From Rhynchonema sp. JSB1_4 (Eukaryota; Nematoda; Chromadorea; Monhysterida; Xyalidae), in contig JASAMV010007342.1 in NCBI GenBank assembly GCA_030248065.1, positions 1-64,000 on the forward strand: DNA of 64,000 bases, in the 5' to 3' direction. This document shows positions 1 through 12,100 of the stretch, piece by piece (the stretch's first letter is position 1; the number at the start of each line of letters is the position of its first letter). The notes under the pieces were generated by a model. The model was given only the letters and a program-made list of their open reading frames with translations. It had not been told where the DNA came from and did no database searches. The translations under genes and the position numbers were made by a program.

Positions 1-3000
1 ACGAGAAGATGTTTACCTAAACTAGCTTAAACTAATAGAAAATCACGTAAATATCAGTACATAATCATGATAATTTGAGCGCCAGACCACACAAATGCCA
101 AACAGTTACCAACCGTTCCATTTGTCTCGTCTCTTTCGTCCTTTGCCTTTTTGTTCATTTTGTTGTGACGTTGCTTTTTGGGTTCCGAAAAACCAACGCC
201 TTTATTGATCTTCTTTTTAGGCATGACAATTTAGCGATATTGATAACAACGCGAAATTTAATCAAGATTCAGGATTATTGATAGCGTGAATCTGAAACAC
301 GAGGTTTAATATTCCGGTCAGCGCGCTGCTGTTCCTGCCAAAAAAGGGGGCGGGGGAAATCGGGGGCATACCTACTGTGCCATGCCAAACATAAGGGGGC
401 GGGGGAAATGCGGGGGGGGGGGGGGTGGGGTGGGGGATACCTACTGTGCCATGCCAAAGATCGGGCGCCCACCCCGCATTGTTGGGCCAGGCCGGGCCGG
501 CCCGAGGTTTTCCATGGTCGGGCCTGGCCGGGCCGGACTTCCCGGCCCGACATTGCCCAACATATTGAAAAAATCGTGGTTTTTCATAAAAAAGTCGCGG
601 TTTTTTCGCAAGGATTTGGTACTGTATTTAGCCAAGTCATCACAAAAAAAATTCGTCAAAAAAATCGGGCCGCGTCCCGACCTGTCGCGGGTTGCGGGCC
701 GGCTTCTCAGAACAAGCTAAAAAGCAGAGGTCCCAATCAGGCCGGGTTTGGCCGGCCCGGCACGGCCCGAGCCCCTAAATCTCCGGCCCGAACCCTCAAA
801 TCTCAGGCCCGAACCAATAGCCCAAAATCGCGGCCCGGCACGAGGTCGGGCCGACCCGATTGCGACTTCTGCTAAAAAGACATAAAAAATTGCTCAAAAA
901 AATCGGGCCGGGGCTGGCCGGGCCGAGTTTTCCGATGGACGGGCCAGGCCGACCTGTCGGGGGTGAAAGCCGGGCCAGGCCGACCTAACCCGGCCCGATT
1001 GACACCTCTGCCTCCGGCATGATTCCCACATCTGATCTCAATTGATTGCTGAAAAGGCTTGGGCCTGGCCGGGCCGAGTCGAGTAGACCTGCCAGGAATT
1101 GTGGGCCGGGCCGGAATTTTTGCCGACTTTTCTGGGTCGATTTTCGGTCTCTATAATATGGCATTCAATTGTCAAACAACGACGATTCTGAAAAAATAAA
1201 AACTTTCACTCAGCTTGGTCTCACAAAACTAAAATGAAACAAAATCAAAATCGGCCTTAGGTTTTTCACGCTTAGGCTTTGCGTAAGCTTAAGCCTAGGC
1301 TTTGTCTTTTACTAAATTGAGCGATGTTTAAACTTACAATCAACTCGCTGCCGTTTCTGACTAAAAACAAGGCCAAAAAGGAACAGAAAATACGCGGAAA
1401 GCAACGCACACGCGCGCGCGCCAACAACAGCCAATCAGCAGCCAGCTCCGCAATGACGTCATGCAGCCAATCAGAACTCAGAACTGCTAATACGCCAAAT
1501 CGCCGATTTCTCGCGATAGAAGCGATGTTTCAAAAATCGGGCTCTGTCTAGGACACCTCCACAACCAGACGAGTCGATTGATATACAACTTGCCTGACTT
1601 CATTCAGTTTCCTAGGAGGAGATCACTAAAAACCAAAATGACCAGAAATTTGGGAACGCGGACACCCCTCTTTCTCACGTGGCTGGAAAAGCACTTTCTG
1701 CTGCACCGATCGGGCTGATTTTTTCAGCGTTTTGTGCCGGCTGGTATACGACATTATCGCAATAATAAAATTAGCAAAAGCCCAACACACGCGCTCACGC
1801 CAGCACCCCCGATTTTAACACTACAGGTATAGCAAAATTTCCGATAATCTGACCTGCTGATGTTTCAGTCTGTGATGCGAATTTTTTTTCCTCACACAAA
1901 CACTATTGAATACGTAAGCTATCTTGTGAATATGTCGCCAATAAGCTAATGCCAGGATGTCTTCTTTGTTTTGCTGTTGCATACTTCCGTGCTATACTGA
2001 CGTATAGACCCTGATGTGATTTTGTTGTCGGTTGCCCAAATCCCAAAAATAACTTATGCCTGTTTATTAGTCTTTATCTTTGGCCGTGTTTGCTGTTGCA
2101 AGTAAGTGACACCTGTTGTGCCATACTTTTTCCTTTGAGCACTTGATTTAAGTACATTATTCAAAAACTACTTTATTGTGATTGAGATCTGAAGGAAAGA
2201 ATAAACTGACTGGGTGCAACCTGAAACAAACCAGTAGAACCTCAGTCAACGTTCGTCCTATTGAAAACAAAACTCCCAAACAGATTGATTTGAAACATCA
2301 CACAGTGTGCAGTGAGACAGTGTTCATTTGTCCCATGCCGAACTAAAACCTTTTGGAACAAGTTTAGCAGTCATCAACCAGCAACTGGGTTTCATATCGT
2401 CTGAGAATAGCATCGTTCAGGGTCAGACTGAAGACACAAGATCTGCCTCAATTCAGTCCTGCCTGACCAATTGCTCAGTGATGGTTATTCAGAGCTTGTT
2501 TCCTTTCAGTCTTTGCGCGAAAGAAATTTCCAAAATATTTGATGACAAATGATTCGGACAGAAACTAGAATGAAAACTGTTTAGCGCAGAGCTCGTAAAC
2601 TTTCTTGCGTCGTTTTCTTGCTGTCTAATGTTCGGTGCACTGGCAGCACACCGTCAATAAAGACATCGCTTCACATCGCATGCGCATCTGGCACTTGCAC
2701 ACGCACGTGTACAAACCAGAATTATGTGAATTGATTGCCGATTTTTTCATGTGCACCTTCTATCACACGTTTGCACGATGCTGCACAGTTCAACACATGG
2801 GTATACATGCCTCTATACTACGACGCATTTTTTATGTTCGCCTTCTCGAGCTAGCTTATGTCTTGTTAGAAATCGGGTTTAAAATGGACGACTTTTCACC
2901 TTGTCACTCAAATTAATAATTAGGGCAGCAGCTTTTACCAATATACAGTATAGACGTTTTCCATAAATCGCACCTAGTACGCCGGCCCGCATTATTCCAT

Positions 3001-3539
3001 TTCCTCTCGAAACAACCCACTTCAAAATACAGTCATTATTCAAAACTGCTTCCCCGAACCACCATCATGTGCATTTTGGTTGTAAACAGACAACACACTG
3101 TCTTTTCCATTGTGCAAGTCCATTTCATTGATTATTTTTTGTAACGCACTGACAAAAACGAACTTTATATTATAATTTCCTAATTTTATTTTCGGTTTTG
3201 AGTCACTGGTTGGTTTTGCCAACGAACACACATGTTGTTTTGCAATGTTTACGCCTGCTGTGTGCATCTTTTATTTTGATAAAGTTTTTATAAATATTTT
3301 TGTACCCGGTTGCCTTGCTTTTGATGAAAACGGCTGCTGTCATTTAGTATCAGGCATCAAGCACACTATCTGTTTGTAAAAAATGCACAAATTCGGTAAT
3401 TTTCAGGACCCGTTGCGCTGGTATCGCACATGAAGTTTGATATTTCAACCACTTACACCAGCCCTTTCGGGGACCATTGACCGCGAGAAGTATAACTGAA
3501 GTTATTGTGCCACTGACACTGACAGCGATTTTTTTAACC
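1..3539. other. Gene-free left flank with GC-rich repeats
   Basis: I see no supportable gene here. Positions 340-470 hold a short tandem unit containing 'cctactgtgccatgcc' next to G homopolymers. Positions 480-1140 are built from GGCCGGGCC-like words that read as long open frames on both strands only because they are GC-rich. The rest is unremarkable AT-richer DNA with a (CG)n-like stretch near 1410. It probably contains the promoter of the cystine-knot gene starting at 3540, but no core element stands out. Confidence 0.6.
727..1012. repeat. GGCCGGGCC-word repeat, possible hAT-like element
   Basis: This block consists of repeated GGCCGGG/CCCGGCC words. Its left edge reads CAGAGGTCCCAATC followed by GGCCGGG, and its right edge reads CCCGATTGACACCTCTG, which is roughly the reverse complement. 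That would make a 15-17 bp imperfect terminal inverted repeat. The 8-bp flanks do not match, so target duplication is not supported. Related fragments lie at about 1050-1130, 25540-25630 and 60005-60175. Confidence 0.45.
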
Positions 3540-6259
3540 ATGCTCGCTAAATCACTATTTTTATTTTTAATGATGGTGTCAGTCACAATTGGTCAGTTTC
3601 CCATCAGCTGGCCAATCAATACTGGTGGCTCAAGCAGCTCGAACAGGGGCAGCGATCAAAAAGACAAAAACTCTCAGAGTCAGTGAACAATTTTGATTCG
3701 ACTTGATTTTGATTTGATTTTTATCGTGCGTCTGTCGAGAAGATCTTTTAGGGATCACACAGTTTTAGCTTTTTTAACGATGCACGTAGACAACCAGTCT
3801 CAAATTCGACCGAGATCCATCTGTTGTGCTGGAAACCTGACTACGATGAAAGCCCAGGTTCACCTTTCGTGGCCCGCCTGCTCAGCACTGAGTAGATTTA
3901 CAAAGATTTCAGATTTGCTGTGTCCGAACGGAGTTCTTCGTTTGTTGTTGGGCGGCAATTGCGGCAACCCACCGCAACAAGGTGGCAATCAGCCCAACAA
4001 CCAGCAGGCACCTGACCCTTTCAACCCGTCAAACACCAATAGTGGCAACAACCGGGGCCTCGGCACGCCCAACAATCAAAATCACGGTCTACCGTCCTCA
4101 ACGAGCAATCGGGGCCAAACGGGACTCGGGCCGCAGCAGAATTCTGGTCGATTCGGAGGTCAGACCGGCGGCAACACAGGGGGTCAGAATCAGTTTGGCC
4201 AGTTGGGCCAAAGTCGAGGCGGACCGACGGGGTCAAGAAGCGGTGGTCCTGGTTTCGGTCCGGCGCCGCCACCAACCGGTTCGCGCGCTACCGGATTGGG
4301 ACCGGCTGCCAGCGGTCGGGGTGGCAGTCAGCCGAACAATCTCTGGTCACGACCATTCATCCATCGGCCATCACCAGCCGATGGAGTGCCGTTAAATGCC
4401 AGGGTTCGATTGCCACAACTGCAGGTAAACCATATACTGTCACCCAGAGTCCTGTTTGGACTTTCCTTGATGATTCAGGCACTGTTATGATTTCAGTACG
4501 ACAAACGCATCCAAGCAGCCTCCCTTGACGAGGCCATCATGAACTTTCCGGATCTGACCAATGAGAATGCGTTGAGCGCAATGCCTGATCAAGATGAAGT
4601 CAGGAAGGGGAAGGTGACTTGATTGGGGTGTTGTTCATATGACAAGTTGAGCATGTGATATGGGATCACATTATTCATTTGATGGGCAGGATAACAGGAA
4701 AGGATTAATTGCTGGATAACAACAATTTGTTTTGAACCCATTTAGGCACATCTTCAGTCCCATCTACATGTATATCAATGGGCGTGCAACGCTATTCCTT
4801 GAAAAATCAGGCAACACAAACCATCCCATATACATACAGTGCATGTCGAGCGGATGTCGCGCGTGCATCCAATGGATGGCTGATCGTATCGCGTCACAAC
4901 GACCCGATTGGCTGCCGCCACACGAGAAACGTGCGCTGTTGAAACGGCTGGGTGCGGAGGAACAGTTGTCGGACATTAGACACGATCTGGCCGGCAGATG
5001 TCCACGGTTGGGGGGGGGACATCATCGGTGATTGGTTGAATTTGCTTGTCCGACACGTTGGCAATAACCGACCGACGATAACAAGCGTTGCAATCTTTGT
5101 AGATAGTCAATATGGCTGAATCCCCGGGGGTACCTAATAATTCAGGCTGATTGTTTAGTCGTCAAAGCAGCCAGACCAGAGCGGCCCTGAATGAGCGGAA
5201 TAAAATAGATACATACATAGATATTCATTCGAGTGCGTTGACTACCAGAATAGACGATGTGCGTTGACCACATGAATATAAGCCTAAATTCATATGGCCG
5301 CATTCACAGAATCCCGTACGTTCGCGACCGTCCGCCAGAAAGTAATAAGCACACGAACAACGCGTCATTGATCTACGTGAAGGAGTGTTTGGCCACAGCT
5401 GAACGAATGATGAGCAGAAGGAATGGACAATCGGCGGATTTGCGACGAAATGTCAGGGGCAAGCGACAGACGACGGAGCCGGGTCGGTGACCAGGGGGGA
5501 CTTGAATTGGATTGGATTTTGTCAGCGAAAATGACTCTGTCTCAACAAAACCTGATCATTTGGTTGATTCATCATGACAGACATCCCATTTTAGAATCGA
5601 TAGTTTGTTATCAAAATTTCTGGCAGGAGCCCACGCAAATCTATCGCTACAGATGGCATTTCATCGTTGTGCGCTTCAAAATCCGATTTTACGACGAAAT
5701 CTAAACAAAAATTGTAGACGATGTTGCGTTGAAATGTGTGCGTCGAGGCAAGCCATCCGACGAACAGGACGACACGGTCGGTCTGTGCACACAATGTTGG
5801 GTGATCAGAAAGTTGGGCGATGAATACTTCCCGCGATACGTCAACGAGTACCGATGTGATAATGAGGACACGTCGTGCTTCGGTGGTTGGTCTATTTTAC
5901 GCAATAATGTATGTTGATAGAGCCATTGTGTAGAACGCAAGACTGTCGGCATTTGTGAAACATCAGCCACTTGCTCGTGTTTGTGTGGCCTGTGTCACTT
6001 TGCAGAACAGCGCAGCTCACTGCATACTCTCTCACATTTTGTTGTCGCACGCATAAAATCACCCTGAAACCGATACAACTCAACAGACGCGTGAAACATC
6101 ACAGGTTACGGTCGTTGTGTCAATCATCCGCGAGCGGTCGACATTCGTCGCGAGACGAGTCGTCAAGACATCACAGTCGATGAAACATTAACGATCAGCA
6201 CATGTTGTGACTGCACGGTCAGCGCACAGTCACCGTTGTTGCCCTTCATACAGGTGTAG
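3540..6259 (+). CDS. Secreted cystine-knot ligand, Trunk/PTTH/Noggin-like
   Basis: Eight exons: 3540-3678, 3913-4424, 4497-4613, 4840-5006, 5171-5236, 5310-5482, 5718-5885, 6105-6259; they join in frame to about 498 aa. The start was chosen because the first residues form a hydrophobic signal peptide (MLAKSLFLFLMMVSVTIG). Exon 2 encodes a long Gly/Asn/Gln-rich low-complexity region. A furin-type RGKR site lies in exon 6. After it comes a cysteine-rich C-terminal domain with LGDEYFPRYVNEYRC, then SCFGGYGRC, then a terminal TISTCCDCT. That spacing matches the Trunk/PTTH/Noggin-like growth-factor fold, whose fly and moth members act through the Torso receptor kinase. The family call is inferred from motif order. 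Exon 5 and 6 boundaries are the least certain, resting on phase. It converges with the RING gene on the other strand. Confidence 0.75.
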
Positions 6260-7073
6260 TCACCACAGTGGTCGCGGATGAGTTGGTCGACGGCTTATAC
6301 AAATGTCGTCCACGCAATGCACAATTCTTGTGCTCATTTTTTTGTCGGCTGCATTATGTCGACGCCCAGTGCTGACCACTTGCGTTGACTACATTACTGT
6401 TGGCACAAGCAGATGACTGCATCAGTCCTCTTGTAAAACGTGTAACCATGCTTCATTTTTGTCGTTCTCGTATGTTTTCTTCGGAAAAAGTGGCCCCTGA
6501 CATTGGTTTTGGTCAAAGTGGGGGGGGGGGGGTGGGGTTAGGGCGAGGCAGGGATATAAACGAGCCATACCCCAGCGCAGTCCATTGTTGGAGGCAGGGT
6601 TTATCAGTATGTATACTCTTTGTGTTTGCGCTAATTGTTTGTTTTGCACACGATCACACCAAGATAGTCACATAACAATATTCACTGGTTCTGTTAAGTG
6701 GTTCACACTTCTTTCGGCTGTATCGGGTTCTTTTTTGTTTAGTCTTCTATGTATTTTATCACTGAAATGCCACTTTTCATGAATAAACCTGTAGAGAAAT
6801 TGATCACAACTCGTACGTAAGATAGTATTTCACAGTAAGCTTTGCACAAAAAGCTGCACAAGATTTCGAACACCAAACGGTCGATAGCTAAACACATGAA
6901 AAACGTAACAAAGAGATGACATCAGTGTAAAGCACAGAATAACAGAATCAAATCGAGGGGCGCACAAACGAGAGGTAAATCCAAAACAAATAGCGCGCAA
7001 AAGAAGAGTAAAAAACCGTCGCTAATTATGACTATATATTGTGATGTGATTTCGTTTTCTGCCAAATCACAAT
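6260..7073. other. Convergent 3' intergenic region
   Basis: Non-coding DNA between the stop of the cystine-knot gene and the stop of the RING ligase gene, which face each other. It contains a G homopolymer at about 6521-6537. I see no additional gene. It should carry both polyadenylation sites. Confidence 0.5.
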
Positions 7074-8492
7074 TCACAAGTACACATTCATGACCGAACT
7101 GACCGGCACCCGACATACTGGACACTTGGGATCATCGGTGAGCACTTTGTTGGCACAATCATCGCACAGACAAAGGTGGGAACAAGGACGCAGCACCTGT
7201 GGAGACGGGCAAATGGTGAATGTTTGTGCCGTGCGTACAAGCTAGGTCACATGGCTAGCTGATGCCTTCCAAATTTTTTTTGGATATTTTGTAACTCGCC
7301 ACCCTTTGTCAACATTGTTGGGTTCATCCTACGGGTAACCGATTCGAAGCTCCGTTGAACACCATGCAACACGCTTTCTCCCATATTCGCACGAAAAACT
7401 CGATCATAATACAGGCCATTGCAAAACATAACAATAAACAAAAACAACGAAATCCTAAGAATCCAACCGACCACGGAGCGTTGATTCTGCAAACACACCA
7501 CACACTGTACAAGCTCGGAGTCAACCTCAAGTGGCGGGGCGCTCGGGCTGGGCGACGCTATAACATCAACAAACAGAAATATCAGAACAAAACATGGGGT
7601 CAATTAATACAAAAAATGTCCACCAAACCTGTCTTTAAATCGGGATACACAGGCACCGGCTGTGATTGTCCATTTGTAGTCGATTGAGCATTTTGTGCTT
7701 GATTGATTTCGTCTTCATCACTAATCTCCTCCACATACGGCGTCGGTCGCTCGCCCACTCGCGGCATGTCCGCACCTATAAATAGCTGGCCGGATGATGT
7801 TTCAATCGATTGTATAATAATCAAAAAAGGTAGCGTCGTACGCCGTTGTCTGTAGTTGTTGGCTTCGACGCCGAAAAAGACGACGGCCAGGAACGCGAGC
7901 ACTTGTTGCGTGACATAGACCACGAAGTCCGGGTCGAGAACTGCAAAACAACAATTATTATGACGAAGGCAAGTGTTTCTTCGTGAATTTAGTTCCTTTT
8001 TACAACTGAAAGTCAGTTGTCATTCAGAACTTCGCTGTGTTCGACACAGTTTCATTTGAAAGCAAAAATGCTCTGCATGAAGTTCATATGGTCATAGTCA
8101 TAAGTATGCCAAAAACTAATCAAAACGATCGACTCACTATTCACACCCCATTGCTGCCCCCTCCGTCCAGTGCGTGCCCCTTGCTGCATCTGCCGGGTCC
8201 TGTCCAATCGTCGAAGCTCCTCAGTGTCTGACGAGTGCCGGCCACCACCGTCCGTCAGGAACAACCGCGTGAAACCCCAGGCCAGCAGGCGAAATGTGAT
8301 GCGAAACACGTGGTACACAACCTTGTGGAGGTCAGATTGCTATTATATAATATCAAATAGGATATCCCTGAACATACTGTAGTTATACAATCAGAGTGAA
8401 ACATCATGCAACACACATTGCGCACTTACCATTGCTAGAGTGCGCATGACGGTAAGCAGACCGCGCTGTAAGATTTGTTCCGGCGTGGGCAT
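7074..8492 (-). CDS. Transmembrane RING-finger E3 ubiquitin ligase (RNF26-like)
   Basis: Five exons on the minus strand: 8492-8430, 8321-8147, 7940-7629, 7557-7472, 7196-7074; they close in frame to about 252 aa. The C-terminus is a C3HC4 RING split across the last two exons: CVVCLQNQRSV, then VLRPCSHLCLCDDC, then CPVC. The protein ends NVYL, as vertebrate RNF26 does. Upstream are hydrophobic stretches in exon 2 (FRLLAWGFTRLFL) and exon 3 (FVVYVTQQVLAFLAVVFF), so it is probably membrane-anchored, and then an acidic linker. RING E3 ligases recruit E2 enzymes to ubiquitinate substrates. RNF26 proper is longer with more membrane spans, so this could be another member of the membrane-RING group. 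Exon 1 ends just before a copy of the dispersed TGATGTTTCA motif in the first intron. Confidence 0.75.
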
Positions 8493-9110
8493 CACCCGTA
8501 ATTATAGACGTCTGCAAAGGCGCAAACTAACGATTTTGAAACAAGCGAATCCACAACAAGTGAATGACAGTAGCTTCCAACTGGAAACGGGCAAGTGATA
8601 CCCAGAAATCAGGAACACAAACCAACAGATTTCTTAGAACTCTGAGCTTTATGGCAGGCCACAACACATATGTATAACATGATGTTATTTTATATTTCTA
8701 AGAATAAAATACTGATGGTCGACTAGCACCGGCTTAACAAAAAATAGAAATGAAACATGTTTGCACATTAAAACACAACAGACTGGGGAATATATAAACA
8801 ACGGCTCGACATAATACTGGGATAAAAATTGAACGTGGTTAAAATATACATACCGGCGCAACGCAACAAGACAAATACCCAGCTTACAACGGACAAGATA
8901 CAATCTAAAACTCTAGAACACTGAACGAATAATTGTTAAACATCAGCAAAGGTCACTGAAAAATACAAAACCCCAGAAAATTGAAAGAAAAACAAGATAA
9001 AATAACGCAATCACAATGAGGTTGGTGTAGATATGCTGTAGCTCAGTGTAAATGCGCAGTCCGAATCGTAGCCAATCGATTTATATAATGCCCAGAATGT
9101 TTCACGGTAT
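8493..9110. other. Intergenic: RPTOR 3' end to RING gene 5' end
   Basis: About 620 bp of AT-rich DNA between the RPTOR stop codon and the RING gene start, both genes on the minus strand. It should hold the RPTOR 3' UTR and the RING gene promoter. No gene seen. Confidence 0.5.
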
Positions 9111-12100
9111 CTATTGCTCGTCTCCTAGTGCATCCTCGCCCACACCGAACACAGCCACATGTGCTTGGGTGCCTACTGCCAGGTTGACGGTAAAGGGGTG
9201 CCAGCTGAAATTTGACAACAACAACAATACGACTGAATTGAAAATATGTCTTGATATTGCATATTTCTTTGACGACGTTTGAATTCAATTGAAGCATCGC
9301 TTTTCCCACAGAATAAAGATGTTTCGGTGTGCAGCCAAATAATGATCAAACAAATAGAATGCAATCAATATATTTTCACCAACAAACCCAAAAAAGCAAC
9401 GATGTGAAAAAAACATAAACTAGACAGCCGTCATGCTGCTGTTAGACACAGAAAGCAGCAAATTTTTTTTGTCGACGCCAAAACAATGGGAATTCCCAAT
9501 ATATCCGCCCACCTGATGGCGGTACAATCGCCAAGCGCTTGTCCTGGAAGAGCTTGATGCCATTGAATATGGGAATATCTGCAAGAGGTCAACAAATTTG
9601 GGGCCTCCACAATAATGACTGCACTAATGCTGGTCTGTTTCGCCCTGCTTTCGCAGACAGACCGAGGCGCCACGGCTCGTCAGTGCGAACACCTGTGGCA
9701 AATTTGTTTCCAGAAAGCCCCCACCAGCAGATCTTATTGCTGGGATGTAACATCACTGCGTGCAAGCACCGTGGCTCCCAGCAATCATTGAAACATCATC
9801 AGCAACGCACCTCTTTCCATTGAGCGTGTGCAGCACAACACCACTTGTGTGCGTGGCACAAGCAATAGTGTCCGTCAACCAGTTAACACACATTGCACGC
9901 ACGCCACACGCGCCCGAGTTCTTGTGGCACGCGTTGTACGAGGTGATTGGGTCCTGCGATAAACCCATGTGGGGTAGTCCATGGGGTGGGAAGCAAGATT
10001 TTGTGCAATTGATAATAATTTTATTCTGCTGTTGGTTGCAGTGGTTCACAAATATATCCATCGGCTGCGCGAACAATTAGCTTTTTTCATTACTCACCTA
10101 GACACCAGTCACTAGATATTGCTTCCGTAATTTCTTCACTGGTACTTGTAGCGTCAGTGAAACATTTACGAGTGAAAGAATGAGGCTGGCAGCCCACAGA
10201 CCAATGAACATCATCAATCACACCGTATCCCATAAACAGTTGCCAGCAGATCGAACTAAAATTATGACCAACATTGAACGTCCGAGCGTCCCACACACAA
10301 ACACGCCCGTCCTTTGCGGCCGCCGCGATCAGTCCAGACGCAGCATTGCGTGAAACATCGACCGACACAACGGGCGAGTGTTGCAGATGACGCAAGTGGG
10401 ACACATTGGCGGCGACCGAAGGCAGCCGCGGGTCGAACACACGCACGCTGCCGTCCGTGCAACCTGCATTATTGATCGATTGATTGAGCCGGAGTTGATG
10501 TCAGGTTTCTCACTGCTGACTTTTCACAGTAGCAACGCGAAGATTACACCCGGCCTGGCTGCGGTCTTTGGGTAATATTTTCGAAACGGTGTGAAGGTCA
10601 GTTGGGTGTAAAGGTCGGTGGAAAGCTCGGTCGACAGCTCAGTGTGATAGACCTCGGTGTAAACTTGAAACATTCCACGTTAATAACAGGCAATGTTTCA
10701 CGTTTACACCGAGCTACGCCGACCGAGCTTTCGACCGAACTTTACACCGACCTTTACGCCCAACTGACCTTTACACCGTTTCGGAAATTCCACCCTTTGT
10801 CATCTGACTTTTTGATTTTTTTGGTGAATACACCGATTAAGGGAGGAAAACAAACGACACTGCCGTAAATCGGTCTAAAAGACTCAATTTCAACACGTGA
10901 CCAACCAGCAACGATCATCTTCGTGTCACGCATATCACTCGCCAACGCCGTGCAATAATTCTGTCCGACCGCAATGGTCGTCGACATTTTACGATCGAAT
11001 TTCACATCTGTTCGTGTTTGTTCGGTGGATGCGTCCCAGATCCTGTGTGACCACAGGGTGGTTGAAACGTTGCTTTTCATAATGTGAACTGCGAAGCGTG
11101 TTTTTGGTTGCGCTGAGCCTTTCGACCTGCTTCCAGAGACGGGCGGGCGGTGCACCAGGCCATCATCAGTGAAAGTACGCCAGAAGGCAACGTGACCCGC
11201 CGTCGATAATAAAATACAAAACATACCTGATCACTGAAACATCACCGCTGATCAACAGAGCTGATTCGACCTGTTCCCAGTGGTAGACGGTCGTGTGGCT
11301 GGGCGAGAGACGATTCTGGCCGCTCAACGTTTCGAAACCGCTCACCTATCCAAGTGGACAGAACAGTGTGATGTTTATTGAACGCATTCTAACAACAGAG
11401 CAGTGTTAGTCGGCAGTGGTGTCTGAGGATTAATCGATTGCTTCTTTCGAAAATCTTGAGTTCAACAAAAAAAACTGAGGTCAATGAAGGCCTCCAGAAT
11501 TTTTCAAAAATTTTAAAGAGAAAATATAGGTTTTGTGCGGCGTGAAATTTTGCGAGCTTTACAGCAGAAGCTATAGGCATAGTGTGAAATCGGGCTGTCG
11601 GTCGGTACAAGATTTGGATGGTAACGGACAGCCAGCTACCCACACAAGCCTTTCAATTTTCAATTTTATTCAAACGCACCAATCTCGGCGACGCCAACGA
11701 CAGCGTGTTTTCCTGCCTGGTCAGCCCCTGCAGCTGACAATCCCAGATCCGCACAACGCCGCCCTGTGTGCCCGTCAGCAGCAGTGCATCGTGCACCGGG
11801 TTGATCGTTTGCAGATAGTTCAACTGCTCGGTGCTCTGGTCCAGTGATAGGACGCGACGCGCCATTTGATTGGAGAACGAACCCAGATTGTATCTGGAAT
11901 GTGATTTTGTACATCAGGTTCTGAATGAGAGAGAATGTCACTGTACAACCGACTGCCGTTGCTCAACAAGACAAGACAAGGACAGGTTCACTTTTGACAG
12001 AACTTGGCGATACACAATTTCAGCAGGAAGTTTGAATAGGGTAAAAATTATTTTGTTCCACAACAAGAGAACGAAACTTTACTCTGCTGACCAAAAATTC

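Noticed and set aside
382..875. Overlapping open frames of 72-155 codons on both strands
   Set aside because: They follow from the GGCCGGGCC repeats, which lack stop codons in several frames, and have no recognisable protein features.
6105..6420. Alternative final exon of the cystine-knot gene in another frame
   Set aside because: The chosen frame gives the terminal CC-x-C cysteine cluster and a stop at 6257-6259; the other frame has no family feature.
10340..11245. TGATGTTTCA-type words at about 10350 and 11235 as regulatory sites
   Set aside because: Both lie in RPTOR WD40 coding exons, where they encode Asp-Val-Ser in frame, so they may be incidental.
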